32,814 nt of DNA from Oscillospiraceae bacterium (GTDB lineage: Bacteria > Bacillota > Clostridia > Oscillospirales > Ruminococcaceae). Positions 7,411 to 15,900 of the stretch are shown here, one piece after another (position 1 is the stretch's first letter; each line of letters opens with the position of its first letter). The stretch covers positions 1 to 32,814 of the forward strand of contig SFJO01000023.1 in NCBI GenBank assembly GCA_004555865.1, read 5' to 3'. A program made the translations under genes and the position numbers. Under the pieces are notes generated by a model. That model did not search any database. It was not told the DNA's origin and saw only the letters and a list, made by a program, of their open reading frames with translations.

Positions 7411-7816
7411 AGGGCTTGCTCCTTTCGTTTTTTATGGCGGCTGCCCGGTGCTTTGCATGGCACTGCACCTTATTTGTAAAAAAGACAACCGTTTTTATTA
7501 TATCTGATTTAGGCATCTTTGCAAGAGTTATTCCGGGCATTTGCCGCCCGGGCGGGCAATTTTTGCAGGGTTCTTTTTCTCCGGCTGCAAAACTCGGCCC
7601 ACCGCCCAAATTTTTAAGATTTCGACCGACCATTCACGCTAAAGTAAAATCAGCCGCCCACTTGCGGCGGGCAAATATTTCCAGGCAAGTATGAATAGAA
7701 TAGGAATGCAGCGCGCCGCTTGATGAGGCCACTTCAAACGCCCCGCAGGCGCACTGCCCAATGTACAGGATGCCGGTTTGCCCGGCATGAATTTCGACGG
7801 AAAGAGGATGAATCAA
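7411..7816. other. Intergenic region between divergent DUF951 and S1-domain genes
   Basis: No credible gene. It holds the leftward promoter described separately and a GC-rich hairpin (7541-7559, TTGCC/GGCAA arms around a GCCCGGGC core) followed by five T residues, terminator-like in the plus direction. It also has an AT-rich stretch around 7670-7705 that may hold the promoter of the rightward gene, although no good -35/-10 pair is visible. Confidence 0.5.
7497..7524 (-). promoter_or_regulatory. Candidate sigma-A promoter for the DUF951-prfA operon
   Basis: On the minus strand TTGCAA (7524-7519) is followed after 16 bases by a perfect TATAAT (7502-7497), about 87 bases upstream of the DUF951 start. 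It would drive the six-gene leftward operon. Confidence 0.5.
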
Positions 7817-8728
7817 ATGACCATGTACCAAGCCGAAGCACTTCTGCCCTGCGCAGACGGAATGGATCTGGAGGCCCTGCGCACCGCCGCCGCACGGGGA
7901 GACATTCTTCAAAGCACCGCCCTCGCGTTTGATAACGACCATCAGCTGCGCTTTCTTTTGGGCGGCCAGCCCACCGTTATGCCCTACGCCGAATGTGCCG
8001 ACGGCCTCGCAGAGGGAGCCGTGCGCGACATTGCCGTGCTCACACGGGTAGGGCGGCCCACCTGCTTTCTGGTGCGCGCCGTTCGTCAGGAACCGGGCTG
8101 TCCGCCGGTTTTGGACATCTCCCGCACCGAAGCCCAGCGCGCCTGCCGCAGAAACTATCTGGATCGGCTGCTGCCCGGCGACATCATTCCCTGCACCGTA
8201 ACGCACATCGAGCCCTTCGGTGCCTTCTGTGACGTGGGCTGCGGCATCAGTGCTCTGCTGCCCATTGACTGCCTTTCCGTCTCCCGCATCCAGTCCCCTG
8301 CCGACCGGGTGGCAGTGGGCCAGCCGCTGCTGTGTGCCGTAAAAAGCCGGGACGCGCAGGGCCGCCTGGTGCTCACTCTGCGGGAACTGTTGGGCACCTG
8401 GGCCGAAAACGCCGCCTGCTTTTCACCCGGTGAAACGGTCGTGGGCATCGTGCGCAGCGTGGAAGAGTACGGCGTATTCATCGAGATTGCCCCAAATCTG
8501 GCCGGTTTGGCGGAATCCTGCGGCGATTTGATCCCCGGCCAGGCCGTGAGCGTTTACATCAAAAATATTCTGCCCGATAAAATGAAAATCAAACTGGTGG
8601 TCGTCAACCGGGAATTGAACCGCACTCTGCGGTTTGAGCCGCGCTATTTCATCACCAAAGGCCGGCTGGAACGCTGGGTTTATTCCACCCCACAGTGCCG
8701 TAAGCACATCGAAACCCACTTTGGATGA
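7817..8728 (+). CDS. S1 RNA-binding domain protein
   Basis: An RNA-binding protein of about 303 residues with two visible S1-type OB folds. The first begins at LLPGDIIPCTVTHIEPFGAF and runs to LVLTLREL. The second begins at FSPGETVVGIVRSVEEYGVF and includes GLAES and the PGQAVSVYIK turn. Similar clostridial proteins are annotated as S1-like. ATG 7817 is chosen because AGAGG at 7803-7807 then lies 9 bases away; ATG 7808 or 7778 are alternatives in the same frame. The 100-odd residues before the first S1 fold are of unknown function. It stands alone, between divergent DUF951 and the DUF4364 gene. Confidence 0.82.
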   Translation: MTMYQAEALLPCADGMDLEALRTAAARGDILQSTALAFDNDHQLRFLLGGQPTVMPYAECADGLAEGAVRDIAVLTRVGRPTCFLVRAVRQEPGCPPVLDISRTEAQRACRRNYLDRLLPGDIIPCTVTHIEPFGAFCDVGCGISALLPIDCLSVSRIQSPADRVAVGQPLLCAVKSRDAQGRLVLTLRELLGTWAENAACFSPGETVVGIVRSVEEYGVFIEIAPNLAGLAESCGDLIPGQAVSVYIKNILPDKMKIKLVVVNRELNRTLRFEPRYFITKGRLERWVYSTPQCRKHIETHFG

Positions 8729-8769
8729 ACCGCTTTTCCCTTTGCCCGGGATCTTGCCGAATGCGCCCC

Positions 8770-8798
8770 TTGTAACTTTTACGAAGGTAGGATATAAT
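8770..8798 (+). promoter_or_regulatory. Sigma-A promoter of the DUF4364 gene
   Basis: TTGTAA (8770-8775) and TATAAT (8793-8798) are separated by 17 bases. The start codon is 67 bases downstream, with GAAAGGAG as ribosome site. Confidence 0.8.
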
Positions 8799-8864
8799 AT
8801 TGTAGTACGGTGAAAAAAGAAGGATTCGGGCCAGCGGCCCCATCGGGAAAGGAGCGGACAACGC

Positions 8865-9419
8865 ATGGCGAACGGAGCATTTACGGGCGGTGTAAAACCC
8901 GGCGGGCTGACGTCTACCACCGAGGTGCGCAATTTGTTGTGCTACGTCATCCGCCGGGTCTCTCCCCTCTCCCGCGAGGCGTTGGAAAACGCCCTGGTTG
9001 GGGAAGAACTGGTAAACTATTTTGAGCTGGTGGGCTGCCTGGATGACCTGATCGAGCGGGGCCTTGTCACGGAGCAGAACGATATGTACGCCATTACCCC
9101 CAGCGGCGAGGCCGTGGCGGATACCCTTTATCGGGATTTGCCCCGCACCGTGCGGGAATCGGCTGTGCGGGCGGTGATCCGCGCTCAGAGCTGGCTGCGA
9201 AAATCCGCCCAGCACAAGGCAACGGTGGAGCAAAACGGGAATGGCTGGCTGGTGCACTGCTCCATTGAGGACATGGGCAGCACCGTGTTCGAGCTGACCC
9301 TGGCCATGCCCGATGAACACACCGCCAACATGGTGCAGGAGCGCTTTGTACAAAAGGGCGGCGATGTATTCGCACTTTTACTGAACGCCCTGACCACCCC
9401 CGACCGGGAAATTTACTGA
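8865..9419 (+). CDS. DUF4364 family protein
   Basis: A 184-residue protein matching the DUF4364 family of Clostridia. The N-terminal half (about 15-80) has a winged-helix-like pattern: EVRNLLCYVIRRV, then FELVGCLDDLIERGLV, then a YAITPSGEAVADTL wing. The C-terminal half is a beta-rich domain. This arrangement suggests a transcriptional regulator, but no target is known. The start is supported by GGAAAGGAG at a good distance and a strong upstream promoter. A terminator follows 12 bases after the stop. Confidence 0.85.
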   Translation: MANGAFTGGVKPGGLTSTTEVRNLLCYVIRRVSPLSREALENALVGEELVNYFELVGCLDDLIERGLVTEQNDMYAITPSGEAVADTLYRDLPRTVRESAVRAVIRAQSWLRKSAQHKATVEQNGNGWLVHCSIEDMGSTVFELTLAMPDEHTANMVQERFVQKGGDVFALLLNALTTPDREIY

Positions 9420-9430
9420 CAAGTTCGTAC

Positions 9431-9464
9431 CAGCGCTGCCCAAACACGCGGGCAGCGCTGTTTT
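9431..9464 (+). terminator. Rho-independent terminator after the DUF4364 gene
   Basis: CAGCGCTGCCC (9431-9441) pairs perfectly with GGGCAGCGCTG (9450-9460) and is followed by TTTT. Confidence 0.85.
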
Positions 9465-9497
9465 GCGCGATGCATTTGCCTTTTCAAGGAGATTTTT

Positions 9498-9917
9498 ATG
9501 ACGCATTCCGAACAGATGGAGTTTACCAATCACCACAACCCCTTTTTGCAGCACTGCGGCATCACCGCACAGGAGCTGGATGAGCGGCACGCACTGCTTA
9601 CCGCTTCCTTTGCCCCGCAGTGCGCCAACACGGTGGGCACCGTACACGGCGGGATGCTGTACACCATGGCCGACGGGGTCGTCAGTATGTTGGCCCGTGC
9701 AGACGGGCACGCCTATGTCACGCTGGATTCCAGCTTTCAGTATCTGTGCAACACCACAGAGCCCGGCACTCTGGAGGCCCGCGCCGAATTGATCCGCCGC
9801 GGCCACAAGGTAAGCGTCATCCGCGTAGAGATCACCCATCGGGAATCCGGACGGCTGCTGGCGACCGGCACGTTTACCTGCTGCCGCATTACCCCTTCTG
9901 CCGAAGGCACCCGCTAA
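9498..9917 (+). CDS. PaaI family thioesterase (hotdog fold)
   Basis: A 139-residue acyl-CoA thioesterase-like protein. The hallmark GTVHGGMLYTMADG (residues about 47-60) contains the HGG-x-(I/L)-x-x-(L/M)-x-D core of the PaaI/4HBT hotdog family. The following VTLDSSFQYL and GTLEARAELIRRGHKVSV strands match the fold. The substrate cannot be told from sequence. AAGGAG sits 8 bases before the ATG, and the gene is downstream of the DUF4364 terminator, so it is probably transcribed separately. Confidence 0.88.
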   Translation: MTHSEQMEFTNHHNPFLQHCGITAQELDERHALLTASFAPQCANTVGTVHGGMLYTMADGVVSMLARADGHAYVTLDSSFQYLCNTTEPGTLEARAELIRRGHKVSVIRVEITHRESGRLLATGTFTCCRITPSAEGTR

Positions 9918-10026
9918 AGCGGGCATTCGTGCCGATTTTTTCTGCCTGTTTTGTCCAGAAAATTTCATTTTCCAGCGTCTATTTCTTCGGCCACTGCAAA
10001 AAATGCAAATTTTTTCAAAAATTGGG

Positions 10027-10055
10027 TTGACATTTTTTGAAAACTCGGGTATAAT
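10027..10055 (+). promoter_or_regulatory. Consensus sigma-A promoter of tRNA-Asp
   Basis: A perfect TTGACA (10027-10032) and TATAAT (10050-10055) with 17-base spacing lie 32 bases upstream of the tRNA. Confidence 0.92.
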
Positions 10056-10087
10056 CATCAACGTTGCAACGATACAACGTCGCATGT

Positions 10088-10164
10088 GGCCCGGTAGTTC
10101 AGTTGGTTAGAACGCTAGCCTGTCACGCTAGAGGTCGTCGGTTCGAGCCCGATCCGGGTCGCCA
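10088..10164 (+). tRNA. tRNA-Asp (GUC)
   Basis: A complete cloverleaf of 77 bases with the CCA tail encoded. The acceptor arms are GGCCCGG and CCGGGTC, the T-loop is GGTTCGAGCCC, and the anticodon loop is CTGTCAC with anticodon GTC. A consensus promoter lies upstream and a terminator downstream. Confidence 0.97.
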
Positions 10165-10190
10165 TATGCTGTCATAGCTCCATGCGCAGA

Positions 10191-10230
10191 ATCCCTGATG
10201 CACACACCGTGCATCAGGGATTTTTCTTTT
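10191..10230. terminator. Terminator between tRNA-Asp and gerC (convergent)
   Basis: ATCCCTGATGCAC (10191-10203) pairs with GTGCATCAGGGAT (10209-10221), followed by a T-rich run. It ends the tRNA-Asp transcript and lies 9 bases beyond the end of the oppositely oriented germination operon, so it may serve both. Confidence 0.88.
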
Positions 10231-10238
10231 TGCCTCCG

Positions 10239-11174
10239 TTAATCCGCTACCAGCCGCACCTGAACCCGGGTGCGGCCTTTTTCGTTTCCGGTTCTCTGCC
10301 GCAGCTGCCCCTGTATGCAAAACCAGTCGGCACCGGCCGCCTGCGTCTGCTCCAGCACCTCTTCCGCCACGGTTTGAAGCCATTGCTCCACTTGGGCTTG
10401 CGAAAGCACCGATGTCTTTTTTGGCTCTTCCAGCCGCCCCTCCAATTGAAACACAAGTTCGCCGTCCTCGGCCGCGATGGTGCACATCGGCCGCTTCACC
10501 GCAAAGCTGCCGTCCTCCCGCCGGAACGTCAGCGTTTGGGCCGTTCCCTGCATCCACAAGGCCAGGGCACGTTCCGCACCGGCCCAGCGCAGCACCGGCC
10601 GCCCGGCCCGGTACAGCACCTCCGCCTCCTCCTTCGCCGCGGCGGCGCCCAGCTTTACCTGCGGCAGCAAAAGCAGCTCCTGCCCGGCGGCCAGATAGGC
10701 GGGGCTGTCCTCCTGCACATTCTCCACCGCGTCGGCCAGCGCTGTCGTCTGTTCCGGCTCATCCAATGCCTGCGGGCTTACGTCCACCAGCCACAGGTCC
10801 ATGCTGCCACAGCCCGGGTCCTGTTGCATCCAGAACTCCGCATCCTCCGGATTCAGCTGCTTCGCCTGCCCCAGCCCCAGCATCCAGACCCGGCATTGCC
10901 CTAAAAACACCTGCCCCCCTGCCTGCTGCTGCGCTGCCTGCCAGGCTTCCTCCAATGTCACGCCTTTCCCGGCCAGCAGCACCGGCTTCGGCTGTGCGTC
11001 CTCCGCATTGGCCGAAGGTTCACTTTCCAGGCACAGAATCCGAAGCTGCACCGCCTGTGCTTCCTGCTCCTGATAGATGGCCTGCGCCAAAAGCAGGTCG
11101 CCCTGCCGCCCGTCACAGCCGCACAAAAGCACCAAGAAAAGAATGGCCGCTAGCCAATTGCATTTACGCTTCAT
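10239..11174 (-). CDS. Ger(x)C family spore germination lipoprotein
   Basis: The C subunit of a germinant receptor, anchored by lipid to the spore inner membrane. Starting at ATG 11174 the protein has 311 residues with a lipoprotein signal (hydrophobic residues 7-17, lipobox LLCGC, lipidated Cys20). Family features include the RILCLESE strand and the VTLEEAWQAAQQQ and GQCRVWMLG segments near the N-terminus, with a C-terminal coiled domain (VEQWLQTVAEEVLEQTQAAGAD). An upstream in-frame start at 11222 lies inside the next gene and is less likely. The gene overlaps the gerB-like gene by 11 bases and is the last of the three-gene operon. Confidence 0.85.
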   Translation of the reverse strand: MKRKCNWLAAILFLVLLCGCDGRQGDLLLAQAIYQEQEAQAVQLRILCLESEPSANAEDAQPKPVLLAGKGVTLEEAWQAAQQQAGGQVFLGQCRVWMLGLGQAKQLNPEDAEFWMQQDPGCGSMDLWLVDVSPQALDEPEQTTALADAVENVQEDSPAYLAAGQELLLLPQVKLGAAAAKEEAEVLYRAGRPVLRWAGAERALALWMQGTAQTLTFRREDGSFAVKRPMCTIAAEDGELVFQLEGRLEEPKKTSVLSQAQVEQWLQTVAEEVLEQTQAAGADWFCIQGQLRQRTGNEKGRTRVQVRLVAD

Positions 11175-12099
11175 CCCGCTCCTCCTTTGCGCCGGGCTGC
11201 CGCTTTGCCGACATCCACACAAGGCAAGCCCAAAGCAGGAATTGCCCGGCCACCGGCAGCCACTGCCGCCCTACACCCAGATATAGCCCCACAGCCGTGC
11301 CGCCCGCAATTCCGGCGCACAAAGCCCGCCCGGCACTGCCCCGCGCCAATCGTGCCAGGCAGCTGCCGTAGAGCAGGCATCGGCCGTAAAACAGCGTCAG
11401 CCACACCAGCACAAACAGGCCGTCCAGCCGGGTAAAAACCGAAAGCTGCCCCAGCGCGGAAAGCCGGTGCAGCGGCCGGTCAATTTGCCCGCTTCCAAGA
11501 ACAAGCCCCTGCAGCAGCAGAATCCACCAGCGGGCCGCCCCCAACCCCAGAACATACCGGTTCACGTCCCGCCGCTGCTGCTCTGCGTCCCGGCCAAGCC
11601 AGGCAAGCAGCGGCATTTCCGGCAGCAGCTCCAGCGCCTGCCAAAGGCCATCCTGCCAGCCTTCCGTGGTCAGTGCCGGGTCTTCCAGCAGGCGGCGCAC
11701 ATCCGCCCGGTTCCACAGCGCCGCCGTAAGGGCTGCCAAAGCCAGCGCCCCGCCAAGCAGAATCAGCGGCGCCGTGCGCGCCACGGCCCGTGGGCGAACC
11801 ATTGCCCCGTAAAAGACAACCAGCACCGCCAGCACCGCAAACACCCCATAAGGCGGCGCACTGCCCATTGCATCGCCGTAAAATCGCCAGCCTTTGTAAA
11901 TCGCCTCGCCCAGAGTCAGGCACAGCCCTGCCGCCAGCAGGTCACGTTCCAACCGATCTCCCGGTTTGGCCGATGGGCGGGCCGCCGCCCGCAGCAGCAG
12001 CCAAAGCACCCCCAGCCCTGCCGCTTGGAGCCACAGCTGCTGCCGCAGGGATGCCGCTCCTATTCCGGCCAGAAACACCTCCGCCAACGAGGCCGCCAA
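11164..12099 (-). CDS. Divergent GerAB-like spore germination membrane protein
   Basis: A 311-residue integral membrane protein with roughly eight to ten hydrophobic segments rich in Leu and Ala. It sits exactly where the B subunit (an amino-acid-permease-like GerAB) lies in gerA-type operons, between the A and C genes. Motif support is weak, so the family call rests mainly on context and topology. Start choice is uncertain: the frame has no ATG or GTG near the expected start. TTG 12099 is used here. The open frame extends upstream (VPIAEARWTADALWPALLA) to a stop near 12170, with a GAGAGGGGG ribosome-like site in front of an ATC codon. Confidence 0.62.
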   Translation of the reverse strand: MAASLAEVFLAGIGAASLRQQLWLQAAGLGVLWLLLRAAARPSAKPGDRLERDLLAAGLCLTLGEAIYKGWRFYGDAMGSAPPYGVFAVLAVLVVFYGAMVRPRAVARTAPLILLGGALALAALTAALWNRADVRRLLEDPALTTEGWQDGLWQALELLPEMPLLAWLGRDAEQQRRDVNRYVLGLGAARWWILLLQGLVLGSGQIDRPLHRLSALGQLSVFTRLDGLFVLVWLTLFYGRCLLYGSCLARLARGSAGRALCAGIAGGTAVGLYLGVGRQWLPVAGQFLLWACLVWMSAKRQPGAKEERDEA

Positions 12100-12136
12100 C
12101 AGCGCAGGCCAAAGGGCATCGGCCGTCCAACGTGCT

Positions 12137-13597
12137 TCAGCGATGGGGACCGCCCCCTCTCTTCACAGCCCGCACGGTAAAGGGGTGGTCTGCCAGAGCC
12201 GGCCATGGCCAGCGCATCAGGCCGTCCCGCACGGCGCCGCGCTGCCAGGGCGAAAACGGCGCGGCATGGGGCAGCCCGAAACTCTCCGCTCCGCAAATGG
12301 AAGTGAGCATCCACACCAGCAGCGCCGCCACTCCCAGCGGGCCGCACAGCCCGGCCGCCAAAACAAACAGAATGCGCAGAATGGTCAGCGGCTCGTACAA
12401 CGAGGGCAGCACAAACACAGCCAGAGAGGTTAAGGCCGCCACGATCACCACCGGCGTGCTGAGAATGCCCGCCCCAATGGCGGCGTCTCCGATAATCAGG
12501 GCAGACACCAGGCTGACCGAGTGCCCGATGGGCTTGGGCAGCCGCAGCCCGGCCTCCCGCACGATCTCCAAAAGCAGGATGACCAGCACCATTTCAAGAA
12601 ACAGCGGCCACGGCGTGGCGCTTTCCGCCGCCGCAATGCGCACCAGCAGCTGCCTGGGGAACACCTCCGGCATAAATTTTGCTACGCATACATACAGCCC
12701 CGGCAGCAGCGCTGCCAGCCAGAAGGCCAGATATTTCACCCCCCGCACAAAGCTGGCAAAATAGGCTTTCTGGGCGTAGTCATCCAGGCTTTGGAAGTGT
12801 TCGCAGAAGAAATAGGGCAGAATCAGGGCAAAGGGGCTGCCGTTCACCAGCACAACCACCTTCCCTTCGCACAGCTTGGCGCAGGCCGTGGCACTTCGTT
12901 CGGTGTAGCCCACCTGGCTGAAAAAGCACCCCTGCCCCCGCTGCAAATCCGGAGCCAGATAGCTGGAATCCAGCACCAGCGGCAGACGGCTGGCTTTCAG
13001 TCTTCGGCGGGCTTCCGCCACCAGTTCCGGCGGGGCCAGGTCCCGATCATAGCACAGGGCGGCTTCCGTCCGGGTGTGCGTGTCCAGCTGAAACAGCTCG
13101 ATGACCAGCCCCTCCGCCCGGTCCAGCCGGCGAAGAAGGCTCACGTTCACCCGCAGCAGGTCGCAGAACCCCTCCCGAGAGCCCCGTATGTCCCCCTCTC
13201 CGCTGGGCTCTGCCACCGAGCGGCCCTGCATGCTCTGGTTGGACAGCAGCAGCGCCTGACTGCATCCCTCCGCCAGAAGCACTGCCAGCCCTCCTGTGAG
13301 TTTGGCGGACACCGTCTCAAAATCCTTGGCCGGGTCCGGCTCAAGGGGCAGGTCCGTCTCCTCCATCATCCATTCAAACAGCGATGCCCCGTCCCGGGCA
13401 GGCAGGGCCGCACGGCTCATCCGATCCAGCAGAATCACCCAAAGTTTTTCCGTGTTGGAAAGCCCGTCAAACATACACACCAGGCAGGGCACGCCGCGTA
13501 TACGAATGGGTTTGGCATAAAAATCCGTACTTTGGCCAAACATCTGGTTCAGTGCCTTCCGGTTTTGTTCCAGATTGGCATACAGCGGGGTCGGCAT
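12137..13597 (-). CDS. GerA family spore germination protein (A subunit)
   Basis: The A subunit of a spore germinant receptor in the inner membrane. The 486 residues show the family layout: a cytoplasmic N-terminal domain (about 1-280), a cluster of membrane segments (about 285-430) including GHSVSLVSALIIGDAAIGAG, and a short C-terminal tail. The segment VNGSPFALILPYFFCEHFQSLDDY is strongly characteristic. AGGTGA lies 7 bases before ATG 13597. It is the first gene of the operon, so the organism or a recent ancestor forms endospores. Confidence 0.92.
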   Translation of the reverse strand: MPTPLYANLEQNRKALNQMFGQSTDFYAKPIRIRGVPCLVCMFDGLSNTEKLWVILLDRMSRAALPARDGASLFEWMMEETDLPLEPDPAKDFETVSAKLTGGLAVLLAEGCSQALLLSNQSMQGRSVAEPSGEGDIRGSREGFCDLLRVNVSLLRRLDRAEGLVIELFQLDTHTRTEAALCYDRDLAPPELVAEARRRLKASRLPLVLDSSYLAPDLQRGQGCFFSQVGYTERSATACAKLCEGKVVVLVNGSPFALILPYFFCEHFQSLDDYAQKAYFASFVRGVKYLAFWLAALLPGLYVCVAKFMPEVFPRQLLVRIAAAESATPWPLFLEMVLVILLLEIVREAGLRLPKPIGHSVSLVSALIIGDAAIGAGILSTPVVIVAALTSLAVFVLPSLYEPLTILRILFVLAAGLCGPLGVAALLVWMLTSICGAESFGLPHAAPFSPWQRGAVRDGLMRWPWPALADHPFTVRAVKRGGGPHR

Positions 13598-13618
13598 TGT
13601 GTCATCACCTCACTGCAG

Positions 13619-13648
13619 CAGTATGGCCTTCAATGCTTCGCTTCATTC
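13619..13648 (-). promoter_or_regulatory. Possible sigma-G (forespore) promoter of the ger operon
   Basis: On the minus strand GAATG (13648-13644) is followed after 18 bases by CATACTG (13625-13619), close to the sigma-G consensus (GHATR, 17-18 bases, CATNHTA). It ends about 22 bases before the gerA start. gerA-type operons are known members of the sigma-G regulon. Confidence 0.42.
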
Positions 13649-13695
13649 TTTCGCTGTAATTTTCAAAACAGCTTGCCGTAAAGGAGTCCTCAGCC

Positions 13696-14385
13696 GTGTT
13701 GATTCTCACCCTGCGTACCCTGGTTGTATATCTGGCCCTGATTCTCGCCATGCGCCTGATGGGCAAACGACAGCTGGGAGAACTTCAGCCCTCGGAACTG
13801 GTCTCCACCATTCTTCTGTCTAATCTGGCCTCCATCTCCATCGAACAGCCGGAGCTTCCGCTGGCGGCCAGCCTCACTCCGGTGTTTCTCATCGCCGTGC
13901 TGGAGGTTCTCTCTTCCGGGCTGGCGCTGCACCACCCCAAGCTGGCCCAGCTGCTCAGCGGCCGCCCGGTTCCGGTCATCCGCAACGGTGTGATCGACCA
14001 AAACGCTCTGCGCGCGCTGCGCCTCACCGCCGCCGACCTGTTGGAAGCCCTGCGCGGTAAGGATGTGTTTGACCCCGCCGATGTGGCCTATGCCCTGGTG
14101 GAGACCGACGGCACCCTGAACCTGGTCAAGCAGCCGGGCAAGGAGACTCTTTTGAGGGAGGATGTCGGCCTGAGTCAGCCGCGGGAAGCGCCCACCCGGC
14201 TCCCGTTTGTGCTGGATGGCCGGCTTTGCCCGGATGCGCTGGCCTGGTTCGGCAAGACGCCGGAATGGGTCACTGCACGCCTGCAAAAAGAAAAGGTGCC
14301 GCTCCCCCAGGTACTGCTGCTTTTGGGGGACGACACCGATGAAGTTACGCTGGTGCGGCGGCTGCCGCCGGAGGAAGGCCGATGA
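13696..14385 (+). CDS. DUF421 (YetF-like) membrane protein
   Basis: A 229-residue protein with three hydrophobic segments in the first 75 residues, including LALILAMRLMGKRQLGELQP, a signature of DUF421/YetF proteins, then a soluble alpha/beta domain with RPVPVIRNGVIDQNALRALRLT and DLLEALRGKDVFDPADVAYALVE. Homologues are common in spore formers; the biochemical role is not known. The start is a GTG at 13696 with AAAGGAGT 8 bases upstream. It overlaps the DUF4363 gene by four bases. Confidence 0.88.
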   Translation: MLILTLRTLVVYLALILAMRLMGKRQLGELQPSELVSTILLSNLASISIEQPELPLAASLTPVFLIAVLEVLSSGLALHHPKLAQLLSGRPVPVIRNGVIDQNALRALRLTAADLLEALRGKDVFDPADVAYALVETDGTLNLVKQPGKETLLREDVGLSQPREAPTRLPFVLDGRLCPDALAWFGKTPEWVTARLQKEKVPLPQVLLLLGDDTDEVTLVRRLPPEEGR

Positions 14386-14753
14386 AACGGGTATGGATTT
14401 CTTGGGTTCTGCTTACGGCCCTGCTCAGCTTCACCCTCTGGGGCTGCATCCGGGTCAATCGCGTGCTGGAAGCAGCCGACCGCTGCCTGTATGAGGCGCA
14501 GTCGGCCTGCCTTACCGCCGAATATTCGGCTGCCGCCGGGCAAATCCAGGCCGCACGGCACCTGCTCACGCAGAAAGGCGTCCTGCTCCACCTGCTCATC
14601 CGCCGGGATTTTCTCACCCAGGCCTCGGCCGAGCTGGCCGGGCTGGAGGCGCTCGCCCGCGAAGAGACCGCAGCCGAACTGCTGCAGGGGCTGGCCAAAG
14701 CACAGCTGCAGTTGGAGTTTCTCAACCGGCTGTTTGGTTGGGAATTCTGGTAA
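14382..14753 (+). CDS. DUF4363 family protein
   Basis: A 123-residue protein with an N-terminal hydrophobic signal or anchor (about 5-23) and a helical remainder (RVLEAADRCLYEAQ, AAAGQIQAARHLLTQK). DUF4363 genes typically follow DUF421 genes, as here with ATGA overlap, so the two products probably act together at the membrane. Function unknown. Its stop is only 8 bases from the end of the convergent MBL hydrolase gene. Confidence 0.8.
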   Translation: MKRVWISWVLLTALLSFTLWGCIRVNRVLEAADRCLYEAQSACLTAEYSAAAGQIQAARHLLTQKGVLLHLLIRRDFLTQASAELAGLEALAREETAAELLQGLAKAQLQLEFLNRLFGWEFW

Positions 14754-14761
14754 CCCTGCGC

Positions 14762-15589
14762 TTATACTTCCAGCTGACCGCCGGCCGCCAGATACGCCAC
14801 CCGTTCTCCCATGCAGCGCTGAAGCGTCTGATACGCCGCCTGCCCGGTGCAGTGGCAGGTGTAATACCGGGTTTCCGGCTGGGCCAGCAGCCGCCGGGCA
14901 ACCGCCTCCACCAGCGGCATGGGCACACTGCCCCCCGTGCTGGGAACAGACAGGTGAAATCCTCCGATGACCACATCCATGGGCTTTCCGGCCAGGACGG
15001 CCGCCTGCTCCACAATGTTGACGATGCCCCGATGGGCGCAGCCCGCCACCAGCAGACATTTTTCGCCCTCGGTAAGAAGCAGGTTCTGCTCATGTGCAAA
15101 GGTATCGCACACTGGCCCACCGCTGTGTTCCATCAGCAGCGTGTCGTTGGCGGGCGAATGCAGATCGTTTCCGGGTACGTCCGAGAACAGCACAGCCCCC
15201 TCAAACAGCGTCTGTACGCCCTCGGTCAGCCGCACCTGTGGGTGTTTCAGCAGTGCCGGGTCAATGCCGATGTCCGCCGTCTGCCCGCCAGGGCGCATAC
15301 TATAATGCCCTTCGCCCGCCCGTTTGTGCAGATACACAGGGGCCGTGTGATTGAGGTTCAAGAACTCTGGCAGGCCGCGGCCGTGGTCATAGTGGCCATG
15401 GGAAAGGATCGCCAGATCCACCTGGGCCAAATCCACCCCCAGCTTTTCGGCATTGCGCAGGAACACTCCGCTTTGCCCCATATCAAATAGAATTTTGCGG
15501 CCACAGGCCTCAATGTACAGGCTCAAACCGTGCTCCGTCTCCAATTCCGGGCGGCAGGCGGTATTTTCGGTCAGGGAAATGATCTTCAT
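14762..15589 (-). CDS. MBL-fold metallo-hydrolase
   Basis: A 275-residue metallo-beta-lactamase-fold hydrolase. The metal-binding motif HGHYDHG is at residues 64-70. Further ligands are likely in VAGCAHRGIVN and in the GGFHLS and CHCTG segments. The overall pattern resembles the subgroup annotated as dihydropterin-aminobenzene phosphate synthase-like, but the substrate is not known. ATG 15589 is chosen because AAAAGGAGAAGCC precedes it; upstream in-frame starts have no ribosome site. Convergent with DUF4363. Confidence 0.87.
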   Translation of the reverse strand: MKIISLTENTACRPELETEHGLSLYIEACGRKILFDMGQSGVFLRNAEKLGVDLAQVDLAILSHGHYDHGRGLPEFLNLNHTAPVYLHKRAGEGHYSMRPGGQTADIGIDPALLKHPQVRLTEGVQTLFEGAVLFSDVPGNDLHSPANDTLLMEHSGGPVCDTFAHEQNLLLTEGEKCLLVAGCAHRGIVNIVEQAAVLAGKPMDVVIGGFHLSVPSTGGSVPMPLVEAVARRLLAQPETRYYTCHCTGQAAYQTLQRCMGERVAYLAAGGQLEV

Positions 15590-15742
15590 GGCTTCTCCTT
15601 TTCCGTGGTATGTTCTGGGCATTCTCTGCTTTTTAGGTAGTTTTACTGTAACACGTTTTCGCCCCACTGTCGATGCTTTTCTTTTTGTTTGCGGCGTCTG
15701 CCTCTCTCAGAAGTACAATCCCGCCGGGCCAAAAGAAAGGGG

Positions 15743-15772
15743 GTGACAAATGCCGTTTGTGTATGCTATAAT
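15743..15772 (+). promoter_or_regulatory. Promoter of tRNA-Leu(UAG)
   Basis: GTGACA (15743-15748), 18 bases, then TATAAT (15767-15772), with an extended -10 TG at 15764-15765. The tRNA begins 41 bases downstream. Confidence 0.7.
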
Positions 15773-15812
15773 GAAAATGTTGCTGAGAATTTGCAGGTTT
15801 CGGCAACCTTAT

Positions 15813-15896
15813 GCGGGCATGGCGGAATTGGCAGACGTGCAGGTTTTAGGGTCCTGTGCCATCGGCGTGTGGGTTCAAATCCCACTGCCCGCACCA
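15813..15896 (+). tRNA. tRNA-Leu (UAG)
   Basis: An 84-base class II tRNA with a long variable arm and encoded CCA. The acceptor arms are GCGGGCA and TGCCCGC, the D-arm is typical of tRNA-Leu (TGGCGGAATTGGCAGAC), and the anticodon loop is TTTAGGG giving UAG. The last pair of the anticodon stem is T-T. Confidence 0.95.
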
Positions 15897-15900
15897 CAGC

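Noticed and set aside
10058..10080. CAACGTTG palindrome also seen near 20769 and GCAACGTTGC at 29775
   Set aside because: Short palindrome with three unrelated contexts (after a tRNA promoter, in a leader, inside rmuC codons); expected by chance in this length of DNA.
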